Below are positions 39,658-57,421 of a DNA stretch of 64,000 bases, piece after piece. The notes under the pieces were generated by a model that saw nothing but the letters and a program-made list of their open reading frames with translations, searched no databases and was not told the DNA's origin. The stretch lies in contig JAFFJZ010000006.1 of NCBI GenBank assembly GCA_018340375.1, positions 10,124,001 through 10,188,000 of the forward strand, written 5' to 3'. Origin of the DNA: Gonatopus flavifemur (lineage: Eukaryota; Arthropoda; Insecta; Hymenoptera; Dryinidae). How positions within the stretch are numbered: the first letter of the stretch is position 1; every line of letters starts with the position of its first letter. A program made the position numbers and the translations under genes.

Positions 39658-40586
39658 CGAGGTGTGTTCAAAAAATAACGAGAATTTTCGTTTTATGGAA
39701 AAAATATTTATTTATTCATCAATATCTATTTTGTCCCCTTTCAAAATAATCCCCCTTGGATATAATACACTTGTGCCAACGCTTTTTCCAATCCTCGAAA
39801 CACTTTTGAAACTCGATCTTTGTAATAGCTTTTAGCTCTTTCAGCGATTCGCTTTGAATGTCATCTATGCTTGTAAAACGACGGCCTTTTAATGTTCTCT
39901 TTATTTTTGGAAATAGAAAAAAGTCACATGGAGCCATATCTGGCGAATATGGAGGCTGAGGCATCGTTACAGTTTTGTTTTTGGCCAAAAATTCACGAAC
40001 AAGCAATGAAGTGTGAGCAGGTGCATTATCGTGGTGCAAAAGCCATGAATTGTTTTGCCACAAATCCGGGCGTTTTTTTCGGATTGCTTTTCGACTGATA
40101 TGCCAACATCATCAGCGACTTCTCTGATTGTGATTCGGCGATCGTTCATAACCATTTCTTTCACTTTTTTCACGTTTCCATCGGTTGTCGATGTGCTTGG
40201 GGGTCCGGGTCGTTCGTCATCTTCAACGTTTTCGCGGCCATCTTGGAAACGCTTATACCACTCGTAAATCCTTGCTTTACTCATAGCAGACTCACCATAT
40301 GCCTTTGTTAACATTTTACAAACTGCACTACACTTTATTTCATTTTTCATGCGAAATTGAATACAAATTCTTTGATCCATTTTTTTTCACAAACGAAAAT
40401 CGCCGAGCTCGAAAAACACGTCTAACGTTAGCGGCTGCCACTTAAAAATTAAGCAATGAATATTGCTGAAAATTTTATCGTACTTCAGGGGCATGTGTAC
40501 CAACATAATAAAGAAAAATTTTATACAGGCGGACTCTCCAAACCCGCGAAATTCAAAAATTTTCGTTACTTTTTGAACACACCTCG
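39658..40586 (-). mobile_element. Internally deleted mariner element
   Basis: Terminal repeats CGAGGTGTGTTCAAAAA at the left and TTTTTGAACACACCTCG at the right are flanked by TA on both sides, the mariner/Tc1 target duplication. At about 0.93 kb it is shorter than the usual 1.3 kb because the middle of the transposase is deleted. It sits inside the left arm of the composite element at 39,244. Confidence 0.9.
39719..40380 (-). pseudogene. Mariner transposase, internally deleted and frameshifted
   Basis: The N-terminal half (40,380 to about 40,090; starts MDQRICIQF and has the DNA-binding region through DDVGIS) is followed by a jump in frame to the C-terminal part. That part has HHDNAPAHTS, the second catalytic Asp, and SPDMAPCDFFLF, the third. 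The segment that should hold the first catalytic Asp (MDE-like) is missing at the junction near 40,090. The product cannot be a working DD34D transposase. Confidence 0.88.
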
Positions 40587-40787
40587 TAGATCGTGATGGA
40601 GGGGGTAATTTCGTTGAATCTAACTCAACTGCCCTCATAGTCTGTAACTGGCATCGGCTGGAACCAAATTGGTCCAATTGGCACCAAGTTGGTCTCTTAT
40701 TGGTTGTGGGGCCATCCATCATGATCTGTATGATGCAACCAACTTGGTTCAGCTGGGACCAAGTTGGCCCAATTAAAACCAAGTTGG

Positions 40788-41666
40788 CCCTGACGAAAAA
40801 ATTTCTCATAATTTCTCATTTTTTTTCATAGTTTTCTCATAAAATCCCATAATTTCTCAAGGATTTGGAACATCATTATGAGATATAATGTTTTCATAAT
40901 TTTCCATAATTTTCTCATAAAATTTTCATATTTTCTCATAATTTTTGCATAAAATTCTATAATTTCTGAAGGAGTTTGAACACTCTTGGAAGGAATGCTT
41001 TTCTCATAATTTTTCTTATTTTTGCATAAATTCTCATAAATTTTGAACAAAATCTCACCATTTTTCAAAAAAAGAGGTGCTGTTATAAGAAAAACAATTC
41101 CCATTTAAAATTTCCAAATTTTTTGTAATCTCTCCAAAACATATGTTCAGTCACATAAGATTTATCATTTATTGTTTTGATAAGACGCTATGGAACCTTC
41201 CAAAGTAGCTGATCCAAGTGATCCGGATCACTTGGATCAGTTACTTCAGCAGGCTTCTATGTTTTCCTATGTGTTGATTTTTCATATTATCCTTCTCGTC
41301 TTTACGGATGCGAGAAGGAACTGTATGACATTTTTAAGAAATTAAGACACATATGCAATTCTTTTGAGAAATGAGACAATTATATGATGATACACTTTTA
41401 TTTATGAATAATTGTAACTTTTTTGATGAGAAATTATGAGTTTATATGAAAAATCATGACTTTTTATGAAAAACCATATCTCATAGTCATCATTATATTT
41501 ATGAAAAATTTTCTGTAATTTTATGAGAAATTATGAAAATATATGAAATAATATGATTTCATTTATGAGAAATTATGAAAATTTATGGAAATATATGAGA
41601 AATTATAAGAAATATGAAAAAATACTGAAACATATGAGAAATTATGTGAAACTTTTTTGCCAGGGG
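40788..41666. mobile_element. Large palindromic element, TTTCTCATAA / TTATGAGAAA repeats
   Basis: From CCCTGACGAAAAAATTTCTC the left half is made of ATAATTTTCTCAT-type words. The right half, ending near CTTTTTTGCCAGGG, is made of their complements (ATGAGAAATTATGAAAA). Near the centre is a tight hairpin of AGTGATCCGGATCACT at about 41,216-41,233. The halves are degenerate but the polarity switch is clear. No coding capacity. Confidence 0.7.
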
Positions 41667-41784
41667 GTCCCACGTTGCTTATTGGGCCGGGCATCATGGT
41701 CAGTATGGTGGAACCAAATTGAGCCAGCTGGGACCAAGTTGGTTCCATGTTGTTGGACCATGCTGGGTTTTTTCAACAGGGATT

Positions 41785-42480
41785 ATATCGAGAAAGCTTG
41801 TGACAAGGTTGACATAAGCTTCCTAGTTGACACACGAAAAGCCTGTAAGCCTATAAAACCCTTCGCATCAGAATTGTAGCAACCTCACACAGACAAGGTT
41901 GTCAATACGAGTCTAAGAAAAATCGAATGACAAGTCTGAAAAGCTTATGAAAAGCTCACATGTTATCTGGAGTTTTTTGCTGTTACCGCTGGAAAATAAC
42001 TCCCATAACGTTTATTGAAGAAAAATAATTGCCACTAGGGTGGATACACCAGGAACACAAAATATTCCTCGTATAAACCCTGTATCCATCCGGAAACACC
42101 AATAAATGAAAAGAAATATGTCAACTTTCCACATCAGAGTAAGCAAACTGGTAAGAAACTCATTGTGAAAGAACCATGGAATTTATCGGCAACTGCTTGT
42201 AATACCTTCTCCCTTAAGGCCCATGGGGCTCTAGAATCGGGTGATATTTTGTTAAGTACTTTTTCAACAACTAAGCAATAAATACAAATTTTTCAAATGC
42301 AGTAATGGAGCAGATTGCCAAGATAAACTTTATTTGATCATGTAAATCCACCAATGTGAATTTTATGGAAAATACAGGGGGCGAACATTTCTCTATTTTC
42401 TCTCCATTGAGGCAACTCTCTTCCCCTTATTTCCACGGCTCCCATTTCTCTATCAATGTTCCACCTCCATTTCGCCAAGT
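41785..42480. other. Intergenic sequence without a recognised feature
   Basis: Lies between two composite transposon blocks. Only short random frames are present and I see no repeat ends or gene-like composition. Confidence 0.4.
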
Positions 42481-42534
42481 CCTAGTTGGAAGATCGGTCC
42501 CTATGCGAAAAAACCAATAGAAACCGATAGGCGA

Positions 42535-42760
42535 AATCCTAATGGAATCAATGATATCCTATCAGTTTCTGTGCGGTTATTGTCACAGGACCCAAGGGTT
42601 TCTATGAGATTCTAAGTGGAATCTGATGTTCCATGGGTTTCTATCAGCATGATCGGCAAAACCTGATTAATTCTGATAGGAATAAAATAGCTTATCGATT
42701 TCTATGCGGTTATTGTCACAGTACCTATGGGAATCTATGGGACTTTTCGGACAGGGGTGC
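42535..42760. repeat. Two direct copies of a TTTCTRTGCGGTTATTGTCACA unit
   Basis: TATCAGTTTCTGTGCGGTTA with following TTGTCACAGGACC (about 42,558-42,592) recurs about 140 bp later as TATCGATTTCTATGCGGTTA with TTGTCACAGTACC. Variants of GGGTTTCTATGAG and GGAATCTATGGG follow each copy. This looks like a partial tandem array or the interior of a decayed element. Confidence 0.55.
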
Positions 42761-43290
42761 TTCTGTTGTATATCTAATGCGGAATCCTAGCAGCGTACTT
42801 GAATGCTACATATCCAAAACTTCCATTCATTACTTAGTTGTTCAAAAATTACATAGCAGTTTTATCCGTTTGTTTCAATGCTCCTACCCGATTGGACAAA
42901 TTTTCAAAATTGTACAGGGTGCCCCATTTTAAATAGCCAGGGCTTATATCTCCCAAAGCAATGGGGCTGGAAAAAAAATCCTCGGGAAAAAGTTGCAGGG
43001 TTCAGAGGGGGACATTTGATGATAACCTCGATTTCGACCTCAGACTCCATCTTCAAGGTCATTTTGAGGTCAACTTGTGTTTTTCAAATGGGACCCCCTG
43101 TTTTTGACTACATCCTTGGAATGTACGTTGAAAACCAAGAAACTTTTGTCTGAACTAGTTTCCTGAAATTTGCGAAGATGGCACTCTAATCGATAAAGAA
43201 AGAAAGGAGATTCAAGAAATACTCTTGTTGCTTTCTGTGCGGAACAATACTTACCTCTTCAGTTTTTTCTCCTCAACAGGGCCGTGCATA

Positions 43291-44640
43291 CCCAGACAGC
43301 ACTGGGATGTTTTGAAAACATTCTCAAAACGTGGTTGGTAACATAGAAAACATGCCAAAAACGTCCCAGGATGTTTTCAAAACGTCACATGTATGTTTTG
43401 AAAACGTGAAAATGTCCTAGAACGTTTTATTTTCGTTTTCGTGGGAGGTGATGGAAATATTTTATTGTGAATGTTTCGAAAACGTCGCATGAATGATTTC
43501 CTCATCTTTTTCAGTCACTAAAATTCATATTATTCCTTGGAGAATTGGAATATGCCAAACACATTTTCAAAACATAGCAATGTGTCACAGAGATGTCCAC
43601 AAAAAAGTCCTACACATCAAAATGCTCAAATCCATGATTTTTATTATTTTTGAAAGATTCATTATTTATACATCCCGTATGGAAATATTTCGCTGAAAAA
43701 TGTCTGCAAAACTATGAAAAATCTCTGAAAAAAAATGAAAAAACTCTGAGAATTTCTGAAATTTTGATGAGAAATCTAACATTTTTGGGACATTCTTTAC
43801 AAACTTTTTTCAGACTTTTTCAGAGTTTCTCAGAGTTTTTTCATACTTTTTCAGAGAAATAGTAACGAAATTGCACTCTGAAAAAACTCTGACAAAACTC
43901 TAATAAATTGTTGACATTTTTCTGATTATTGAAAAATCCTGAAATTCAATAAATACATTCATATGCCGTATTCAAATATCATGTGTGAAAAAGTGTTTGA
44001 AAATTTTTTAATTTTTTTCTAAAAGTCAGAAAAATGTTAGCAATCCATCAGAGTTTTGTCAGAGTTTCTTCAGAGTGCAATTTCGTTACTATTTCTCTGA
44101 AAAAGAATGAAAAAACTCTGAGAAACTCTGAAAAAAGTCTGAAAAAAGTCTGTAAAGAATGTCCCAAAAATATTAGATTTCTCATCAAAATTTCAGAGAT
44201 TCTCAGAGTTTCTCAGAGTTTCTCAGAATTTTTTCATTTTTTTTCAGAGATTTTTCATAGTTTTACAGACATTTTTCAGCGAAATATTTCCATACGGGAT
44301 GTTAAAGAAATAGAGGAAATTATAAAATTTTCAAAACAAGCCTTCAATTCTGTATGATGATTTGATTAAATATAATTGTGCATAAATTATATTGGGGTTG
44401 ATGTTTTCAGTCTCATTTCAAAGTATTATGCAAACATGTTACGAATACTCATTTGGTTTAATATTTCAGAAACGTTTCAAAAATGACCTAAGAACATGAG
44501 AATAACATTTTCAAAATCTTGCGGAATGCATGAAAAAAAAACGTTTTCAAAACATCTAGAACATGATGTTTTCAGAATCAAATCTCGAAAACTATGGACA
44601 CGTTTCTAAAACGTCCCGAGAACTTTCGGTGCTGTCTGGG
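43291..44640. mobile_element. Middle TIR element, CCCAGACAGCAC ends, TA flanks
   Basis: Begins CCCAGACAGCACTGGGATGT and ends TTCGGTGCTGTCTGGG, with TA at 43,289-43,290 and 44,641-44,642. The subterminal parts are built from AAAACGT/ACGTTTT words in opposite orientations on the two sides. It is inserted in the outer element and itself holds the 631-bp palindrome at 43,671. Non-autonomous. Confidence 0.82.
43671..44301. mobile_element. Innermost near-perfect palindrome of about 630 bp
   Basis: Starts CATCCCGTATGGAAATATTT and ends AAATATTTCCATACGGGATG. The two halves mirror each other over most of their length (CGCTGAAAAATGTCTG, AGAAATAGTAACGAAATTGC, CAGAGTTTTGTCAGAG and so on), with a centre near 43,985. 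The mirrored AT-rich frames on both strands are a by-product of the palindrome and are not genes. A decayed relative lies at 62,975. Confidence 0.85.
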
Positions 44641-46107
44641 TATATCGCAAATGAAGGTAACGTATTTGAGCATTTAATCCCTAACATCACATCCACCGAT
44701 TTCTACGTCGCATCTCCGTGGACTCCACGTCGATCAATGGTGGACGTGGATAGAACGTGGATGAACGGAGATCCCAAGTGAAGGTAACACGGAGGCAACG
44801 TAGAAATGTCCGGTGTTGTACGGGTGAATTCACGGGATGATTGGATCAGGAAATTATCACTCAATTACGGAACCCGACTATTCCCAAAACTCACAGACAC
44901 ATACCTCTTTAGTCAAAATAATCGGTCTTTTTCAGAGCCACAGTGATGTGCAAAGTCCGATTGCGCAACCTCCTCGTGGTGCACATTAGGTACCGCTAGT
45001 GCCGGCGGCAGTTCCCCGAAGATTGGGAACCAGGGCCGAATTAAGGCAGGTAGGGGCCAATGGGGCCATTGGCCCTCAATTCGGCCCTGTTGGGAAGAAA
45101 TAACTGAAGAGGTGTAGCGGTAAGAGTGTTTCTTGAATCTCCTTTCTTTCTTTATCGATTAGATCGCCGCCGTCACAAATTTCAGGAAACTAGTTCAGAC
45201 AAAAGTTTCTTGGTTTTCAACGCACATTCCAAGGATGTAGTCGAAAATAGGAGGTCTCATTTGAAAAACACAAGTTGACCTCAAAATGACCTTGAAGATG
45301 GAGTCTGAGGTCGAAGTCAAGGTTACCATCAAATGTCCCTCTCAGAACTCTGCAACTTTCTCCCGAGACTTTTTCTTCCAGCCCCATTACTTTGGGAGAT
45401 ATAAGCCCTGGCTATTTAAAATGGGACATCCTGTATATAATTTATATTGAATCAAATGTAGATTATTGAATTAACCCTCAGTTACCCCACAGGGGTCTAA
45501 AGGGAACAACAGGTTTTCGAAAATCTGATCTTCTGTTTATAGAGATGAAAGGGTACGATTTGAAACCAGAACAAGGATCAAGTTCGAGAACCATAGTACA
45601 TTTTTGATCATGAAAAAAACTTCATTTAGTTGATTGCAAACCACAACGAAAGGTTAAAGAAAACATGCGAAAATACGTGGGGTAACGGAAGGTTAATATG
45701 TATACACGCAGAAATATCGTCCATAAATAAAAAATACTGAATATTTTGAATGATTCCTTTAATCTTGTTTCATCATAATCAATATAAGTATTAATTAACG
45801 TGTTCTACTTATTAATTATAATATATATTCAAAAATCACAGTCTTAGTTGAAGAATTGACAGCAGAAAATACTATCCATATTCTATATACCTGTATAGTA
45901 AATATAATGTACATCCTCGCTGCATACACACTATAGCATATTCATCTTGAATTTTGTGGATACAATATTTACAGTAAATTATATTATTACATCGAATGAT
46001 CCTTTTTTTTTGTTTTTATGTATTGCATGGCATGCACAATTGTGCGTAAACGATATAGCATGCTTGTTGCCCTCTTTCCATCAAATTACTTTGCTAAGCT
46101 AAGAGTT

Positions 46108-46185
46108 ATTGTTATAGTTATAGTAGCAATAGTAGTAGTAATAGTAATAGTAATAGTAGTAGTAGTAATAGCAATAGTAATAGCA
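46108..46185. repeat. (ATAGTA)n / (AGT)n microsatellite
   Basis: Irregular AGT, AAT and ATT triplets; the Val/Ile-rich frame through it is not a gene. A similar triplet tract lies at 50,724. Confidence 0.75.
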
Positions 46186-48133
46186 CTTGGCAAAACTACA
46201 TAACAATGAAAAAAAAAAAACATAAATCATAACAAATGCCTTTTTTATATTAACTTTTTTCCATCTTTTACCACTAAGAAAGGCAAAGAAAGATCAAAAT
46301 TTTTAGCTAATAACAAGAACAAGTACAGAGTTGGGAAATATGATAAGATATTATAAAAAAGATATTCGACTATCAAGTACTTTTACATAGTCACAACACT
46401 TCTTTTGATACATTACGAATGAAGAAATGTTGAATTCTTTGTTATAATACATCACAAATACCTACTCCCTAATCTTATATACACATAAATCTACTTCAAT
46501 TCAAGCAATCACAAATGTAATGCGGCAATGTCAACAAAAGGAATGCATCTTATTACAAACTTATTAATTTTAAGGTACATTCGTGTGCTTGAATTAAGTA
46601 ATGATTGAACAGAAATTTTAGAATTTTGACGTTGGATATGCCGTTTATCAAATTGGAAACAATTATACTCCGTTATTTCGCTTATCAAAGTACAAAATGA
46701 GATTTGCAAATCAATTTTTACGCTCTCTCTTTCCTCGTCCATCTGATATTTTCAATCATAATTTTCATGATGTATTCAAAAATCATTGAGATTATTTTCT
46801 TAAAAGGATATACTTTGAAACGAATAACACTCAATATGTAATCTGTGCAAGTAGATCCCAATTCGACATAGTAATGTTAAAAATGTAACAATGATTTATA
46901 AAAGGAAGCCCAAAATAGTGATATTTTATCCATTACACCATAATTTTCGTAGAACGATAGAAAAATGTTTCGATATCGTGTATCTTCCTTCGAACATAAT
47001 AATAACAATAATAATGATTTGAAATGTCTCTAATTCATTGTCCATTCAAATAAATACAAAAAAAAAACAATATTTGAATCAAAATTCATTTTGATTTTCC
47101 ATTGGAAATTTCCTGACAAAAATTTATTCATTCAGCATCGAATTGTGGGTTTTAATTACAAATCCACTCTAATTATATCCACACATACTTTCAGATCAAA
47201 CGTTAAATTCTCTGGTACACGTATCAATCATCCATTACAAGATTAATAACGTAAATGGAAACAGATTTGTCTTATTTATTTTTTTACATAAATCGATCTT
47301 CTCCACTGTACTAATTATTTGGAAACAATATACAAATTCATGATATTTCACATACATAACAAATGGCATATTGTTGACGAGGCTAATTCATTTGTAGCTA
47401 ACTTGTGAAAATGAGTTATTATAAAACTGGGACCAAATTCAACGGGCGATCCTTTTTCAAATCTTCTTTTCATTTTTCTGGTTAATAAGATAAGATATTC
47501 AACATTCTACAACAGACAATGACTAAATTCTCATAGTTAGCTCAAATCAAAATAGCCTGTACAAATAATGTTATTCAATATTTTAAGTGTTATATAAATA
47601 TTTACATATAATTTACACGGTAGTTCTAACGATACTTTGTTATTTGAAATATTTGGATACCAAAATGATATAGAATTCGACAGTAATGCTGCTGCAATAC
47701 GAATTTCAATATTTCGAATATTCAATTTTATTTGTAATTATATGATAATTACAAAAAAAGAATAATAATATAGTTTCTTCTTGTTTTATAAAATCATATA
47801 CATTAAAAACATTCCAAGCGAATATGAACAAAAATTTCGCGAGAGATATTTAAATCTATACATAAAATGTATTGCAAAAACCGAAATTTTTTGGCTGTAA
47901 CAATAAAATTGTAACATTAGTCAATCGATAAACATTTTCTTCTCGTTCGACGTTTGAGTATGAAATCAGATTCGATGGAAAAACAAATAAAATAGAATAA
48001 AATAAACTAAAAACCTCATAATGAAACTATACCACTGAGATTTTGTGTGTGTATATACGATACAAAATCCACGGTTTTTGTACATGTCTATATTTTCCTA
48101 AAAATCGTAGAGTAAAATAACAACAGGTTAAAT

Positions 48134-48161
48134 TTAATAAAATAAAATAAAATAAAATAAA
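48134..48161. repeat. (AATAA)n microsatellite
   Basis: Perfect pentamer AATAA run of about five units in the putative SIK3 3' UTR. Confidence 0.8.
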
Positions 48162-50138
48162 CAATGATGATTTTTCATTTTTCGTTTTGTCCAAACGACA
48201 AATATGTACTCAATGAAAATTCGACTCCTTCTTTCCAAACGGAATGAAAATATTTCACAGAGTCTTTGGTCATGCGGTGAAATTCAACCAATTATATAAT
48301 CTCCTTTTGATAATTCAATCTTCCCTTCTCTTTTCAAATTTGTGCTAGGAAAAGTATCAATGTTTCGAAATGAATAACGGATTGTTGAGAAAAAAAGTCA
48401 ATATCCATTCAATTAATTCTGATTCCCATAGAAATACCTTCGTAAACAATTGTTGTGTTCCTTATAGTGTTTTCTTTTCATGATAAAACGCGTGAAAAAA
48501 ATGTTTCTGAAGGCTTTGAAAGTTCAAATTCATCAAGAATTACTCACTCATGTATTCACTGTTAACAAAATTATTTTATTTATAATTGTAATGAGGTCTC
48601 TTTCGTAAAAATTGGTATTTCAATCATTTCATTTTGTTCTATAAAACTTGATAAAATCTTGTATGACATAAAAGAAATTTGATCAATGCTCAAATAATTC
48701 ATAACAGAATAGGTGAATATTTTTCTGATTTTGAATAAACAGATTTCATAATCTTTCTTTCGTGTTCTTCATTTGATTAGATTTGAAGAAAGAGAAAAGT
48801 CATTCAAAACTGTGATTCAAGTGATGTACACTGCATACGATACGCTCGAAAAAAAAAATCCTTCAAAAGTGCCCTCAATTCATTCAAATTCTCTAAATTT
48901 TCATTCTAATCTATTCAAAAACACAGATGTATCAAAACAACATCTTTACAAATCTGTGAATATCAATGTTTGTAACATTTGGCTAGACTTGCTTATGATA
49001 TAAAAACAATACTAAGATTTTCGTAATATTAAATTTCTCGTGCAGAATAATAAGCATTATTGTATAGAAATACAAACAGTTTGTTTATGGTTTGTTCTTT
49101 TTAATAAATATAAAGTTCAAACAAGCCCAGAAGAGATTCTTGGTAAGTTTTCTATAATCTCTTTTTCTCTTTCTCTCTCTCTCTCTCCCTCTTTTTATTC
49201 TCACATGTTTTTTATTGATAAAAAAAAAAATTAAAAATCAAATTTCATAAAAATATTTATAGAGCTCAGGAATTTGTATATGAAAAATTGTTCTTTTAGT
49301 TTCCACATGAGCTAATCGAAAATGATAATACTGATTAGCCAGTTTTTTATGTTAAATTACTATTGGTCCAGTATGATTTGATATATAATTAACATCAACA
49401 GTATTAAAATCTTCTCATTGCACGTTCTTTGTTCAATCATTCTCTATGAATGATCCTTTCAATGAAATGCAAATTCTTCTAAATCCTTCTTTCAAACCTT
49501 GAGAAACAATTTATACACGGATTAAATTCAAGTTTGTACTATTTGCATTTTTTTTTGAATTATAATAAATATGAAATTCGATAATATTGATCCAAGCAAA
49601 ACGCGTGAAGTTGTTCGATCTTATTCTTTTTCGATGTAAAAAAGTAGTGCCAACTATCCACAACTCACATCGCGTTGAGAGAAACAGTGAAATAATCATA
49701 TTTTTTATTTTATATATATATATATGTATAAAAAATGAATTATCCCTGAAATTGTCGTGTTTTGTTCTACGAAAAGTACAGTTTTCTCAAGGTCAATTCT
49801 CAATTTATTTTCCAAACTGTATGAGAATTTCAGACAGGTGAAAAATTACCGATATAAAATCTATATAATCTTCAATGAAGTGATGTATTTGGTTACTGTA
49901 ACTTCTATATCATGATCAATCTGTTTCTAATCATTCAATTACTTAAAAACATAGTATAAACGTTACTGTATCTCACTTACAAAAGAAAAAAAATAATTGT
50001 GTATAGAAATATACATATATGTGTGACTTTTAAAACTTTTCTTCAAAATAAAAATATCAATGATTTCATAATGCAATAATATACATCAATGTTACTTTAA
50101 GAGGATATCAGCGCCGTGACATTAATCAAATCTTCTCT

Positions 50139-50269
50139 GACAAATTATTCGTAAATGAAAGAATATAATCAAAATATCGCTCTACAAGGACTCTCTTCAT
50201 TGATTGAAGAAGAGATTACGTACAGAGCGATATTTTGATGATCTTCCTTCATTTTTCGAATAATTTGTC
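50139..50269. repeat. 131-bp hairpin downstream of SIK3
   Basis: GACAAATTATTCGTAAATGA at the left and TCATTTTTCGAATAATTTGTC-like sequence at the right pair. Further pairing is AATCAAAATATCGCTCT with AGAGCGATATTTTGAT and TCTTCATTGA with TCAATGAAGA-like words in the loop region. The long stem suggests a MITE remnant or a transcribed hairpin in the SIK3 3' UTR. Confidence 0.65.
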
Positions 50270-50723
50270 AAAAAATATTTAGCTAGTGTTACGATACTGA
50301 GATCTCCTTAATCTTGTGAAGGAATAAAACACATCAGTCCGACTAGTTGTAAAAACGACAAATGTTTGGAGAACTTTCATACTTTCGTGTTGAGAATATG
50401 TTTTCTTAGTCAAAAGTTGAGAAAACCTGATGAAATTCTCATATTGAAAAAAAAATGTAAATCGTGTGAAATTCTTGAAATTGAAACTTAGTCTTGTTTT
50501 TCATCGTTCCACGTGATTGACGATGTTTTTTTCTAAATTTTTGATGCAAAACAAAATATCTTTAAAAGCGGTAAAGAGATACAAAAAAAAGGGAAAGAGA
50601 AAAACTAATTGCTATATTAAATGTTACACGTATGAATGCAATAATACGAAATTTGGTACAGAAAAATGTACCGTTATTCGTATGCATGCAGCATGCAGGC
50701 GCAATACTGTGATGGATTGTAAC

Positions 50724-50811
50724 AGTAACGGTAATAGTAGCGATAATAGTGGTGATAATAGTAATGATAGTTGTGGTAGTAGTAGTAATAGTAATAGTGC
50801 AAATGGCACTA
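50724..50811. repeat. AGTAAT/GGTAAT-type triplet tract next to SIK3 stop
   Basis: Imperfect (AGT)(AAT) triplets. On the + strand it reads as Ser/Asn-rich, on the - strand as a Leu-rich frame. It lies about 70 bp downstream of the SIK3 stop, in its 3' UTR. Confidence 0.7.
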
Positions 50812-50878
50812 GGAATGTTATGTTGTAATATAATACATAATAATAAAAAAATATTTCATTATTTGCAAGTGGCTGTCG

Positions 50879-57421
<6,543 letters not shown>

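Larger units (their letters stand above)
39244..41784. mobile_element. Composite inverted-repeat element, AATCCCTGTTGAAAA ends
   Basis: The left end AATCCCTGTTGAAAA, followed by ACCCAGCTGG, is mirrored by CATGCTGGG then TTTTTTCAACAGGGATT at 41,784. The arms carry degenerate repeats such as TAGGACCATGCTGGG on the left and GGGACCAAGTTGG on the right. A deleted mariner (39,658-40,586) is inserted in the left arm, and a separate palindromic element (40,788-41,666) lies in the right arm. No transposase of its own is visible. The two insertions account for most of the length. Confidence 0.68.
42915..45433. mobile_element. Outer TIR element of a three-level nest, ends CAGGRTGYCCCATTTTAAAT
   Basis: The left end CAGGGTGCCCCATTTTAAAT (42,915) and right end ATTTAAAATGGGACATCCTG (45,433) start inverted repeats more than 300 bp long. 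The left arm runs to about 43,275 and the right from about 45,100, with a few mismatches. TA lies directly outside both ends. Between the arms sit a second element (43,291-44,640) and a short unique stretch (about 44,643-45,040). There is also a GGGGCCAATGGGGCCATTGG hairpin near 45,055. No transposase is visible. Confidence 0.82.
45436..50878 (-). other. SIK3: AT-rich, transposon-poor stretch; possible long SIK3 3' UTR
   Basis: Directly downstream of the SIK3 stop on the - strand. There is no coding exon on either strand, many TTTATT words (AATAAA on the - strand), several microsatellites, and only one clear hairpin (50,139-50,269). The contrast with the transposon-packed DNA immediately to its left suggests transcribed, constrained sequence. 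How far the UTR really runs cannot be read from the sequence. Confidence 0.35.

Noticed and set aside
43650..44357. Lys/Glu/Phe-rich frames of 70-107 residues
   Set aside because: They are mirrored translations of the 631-bp palindrome, not proteins.
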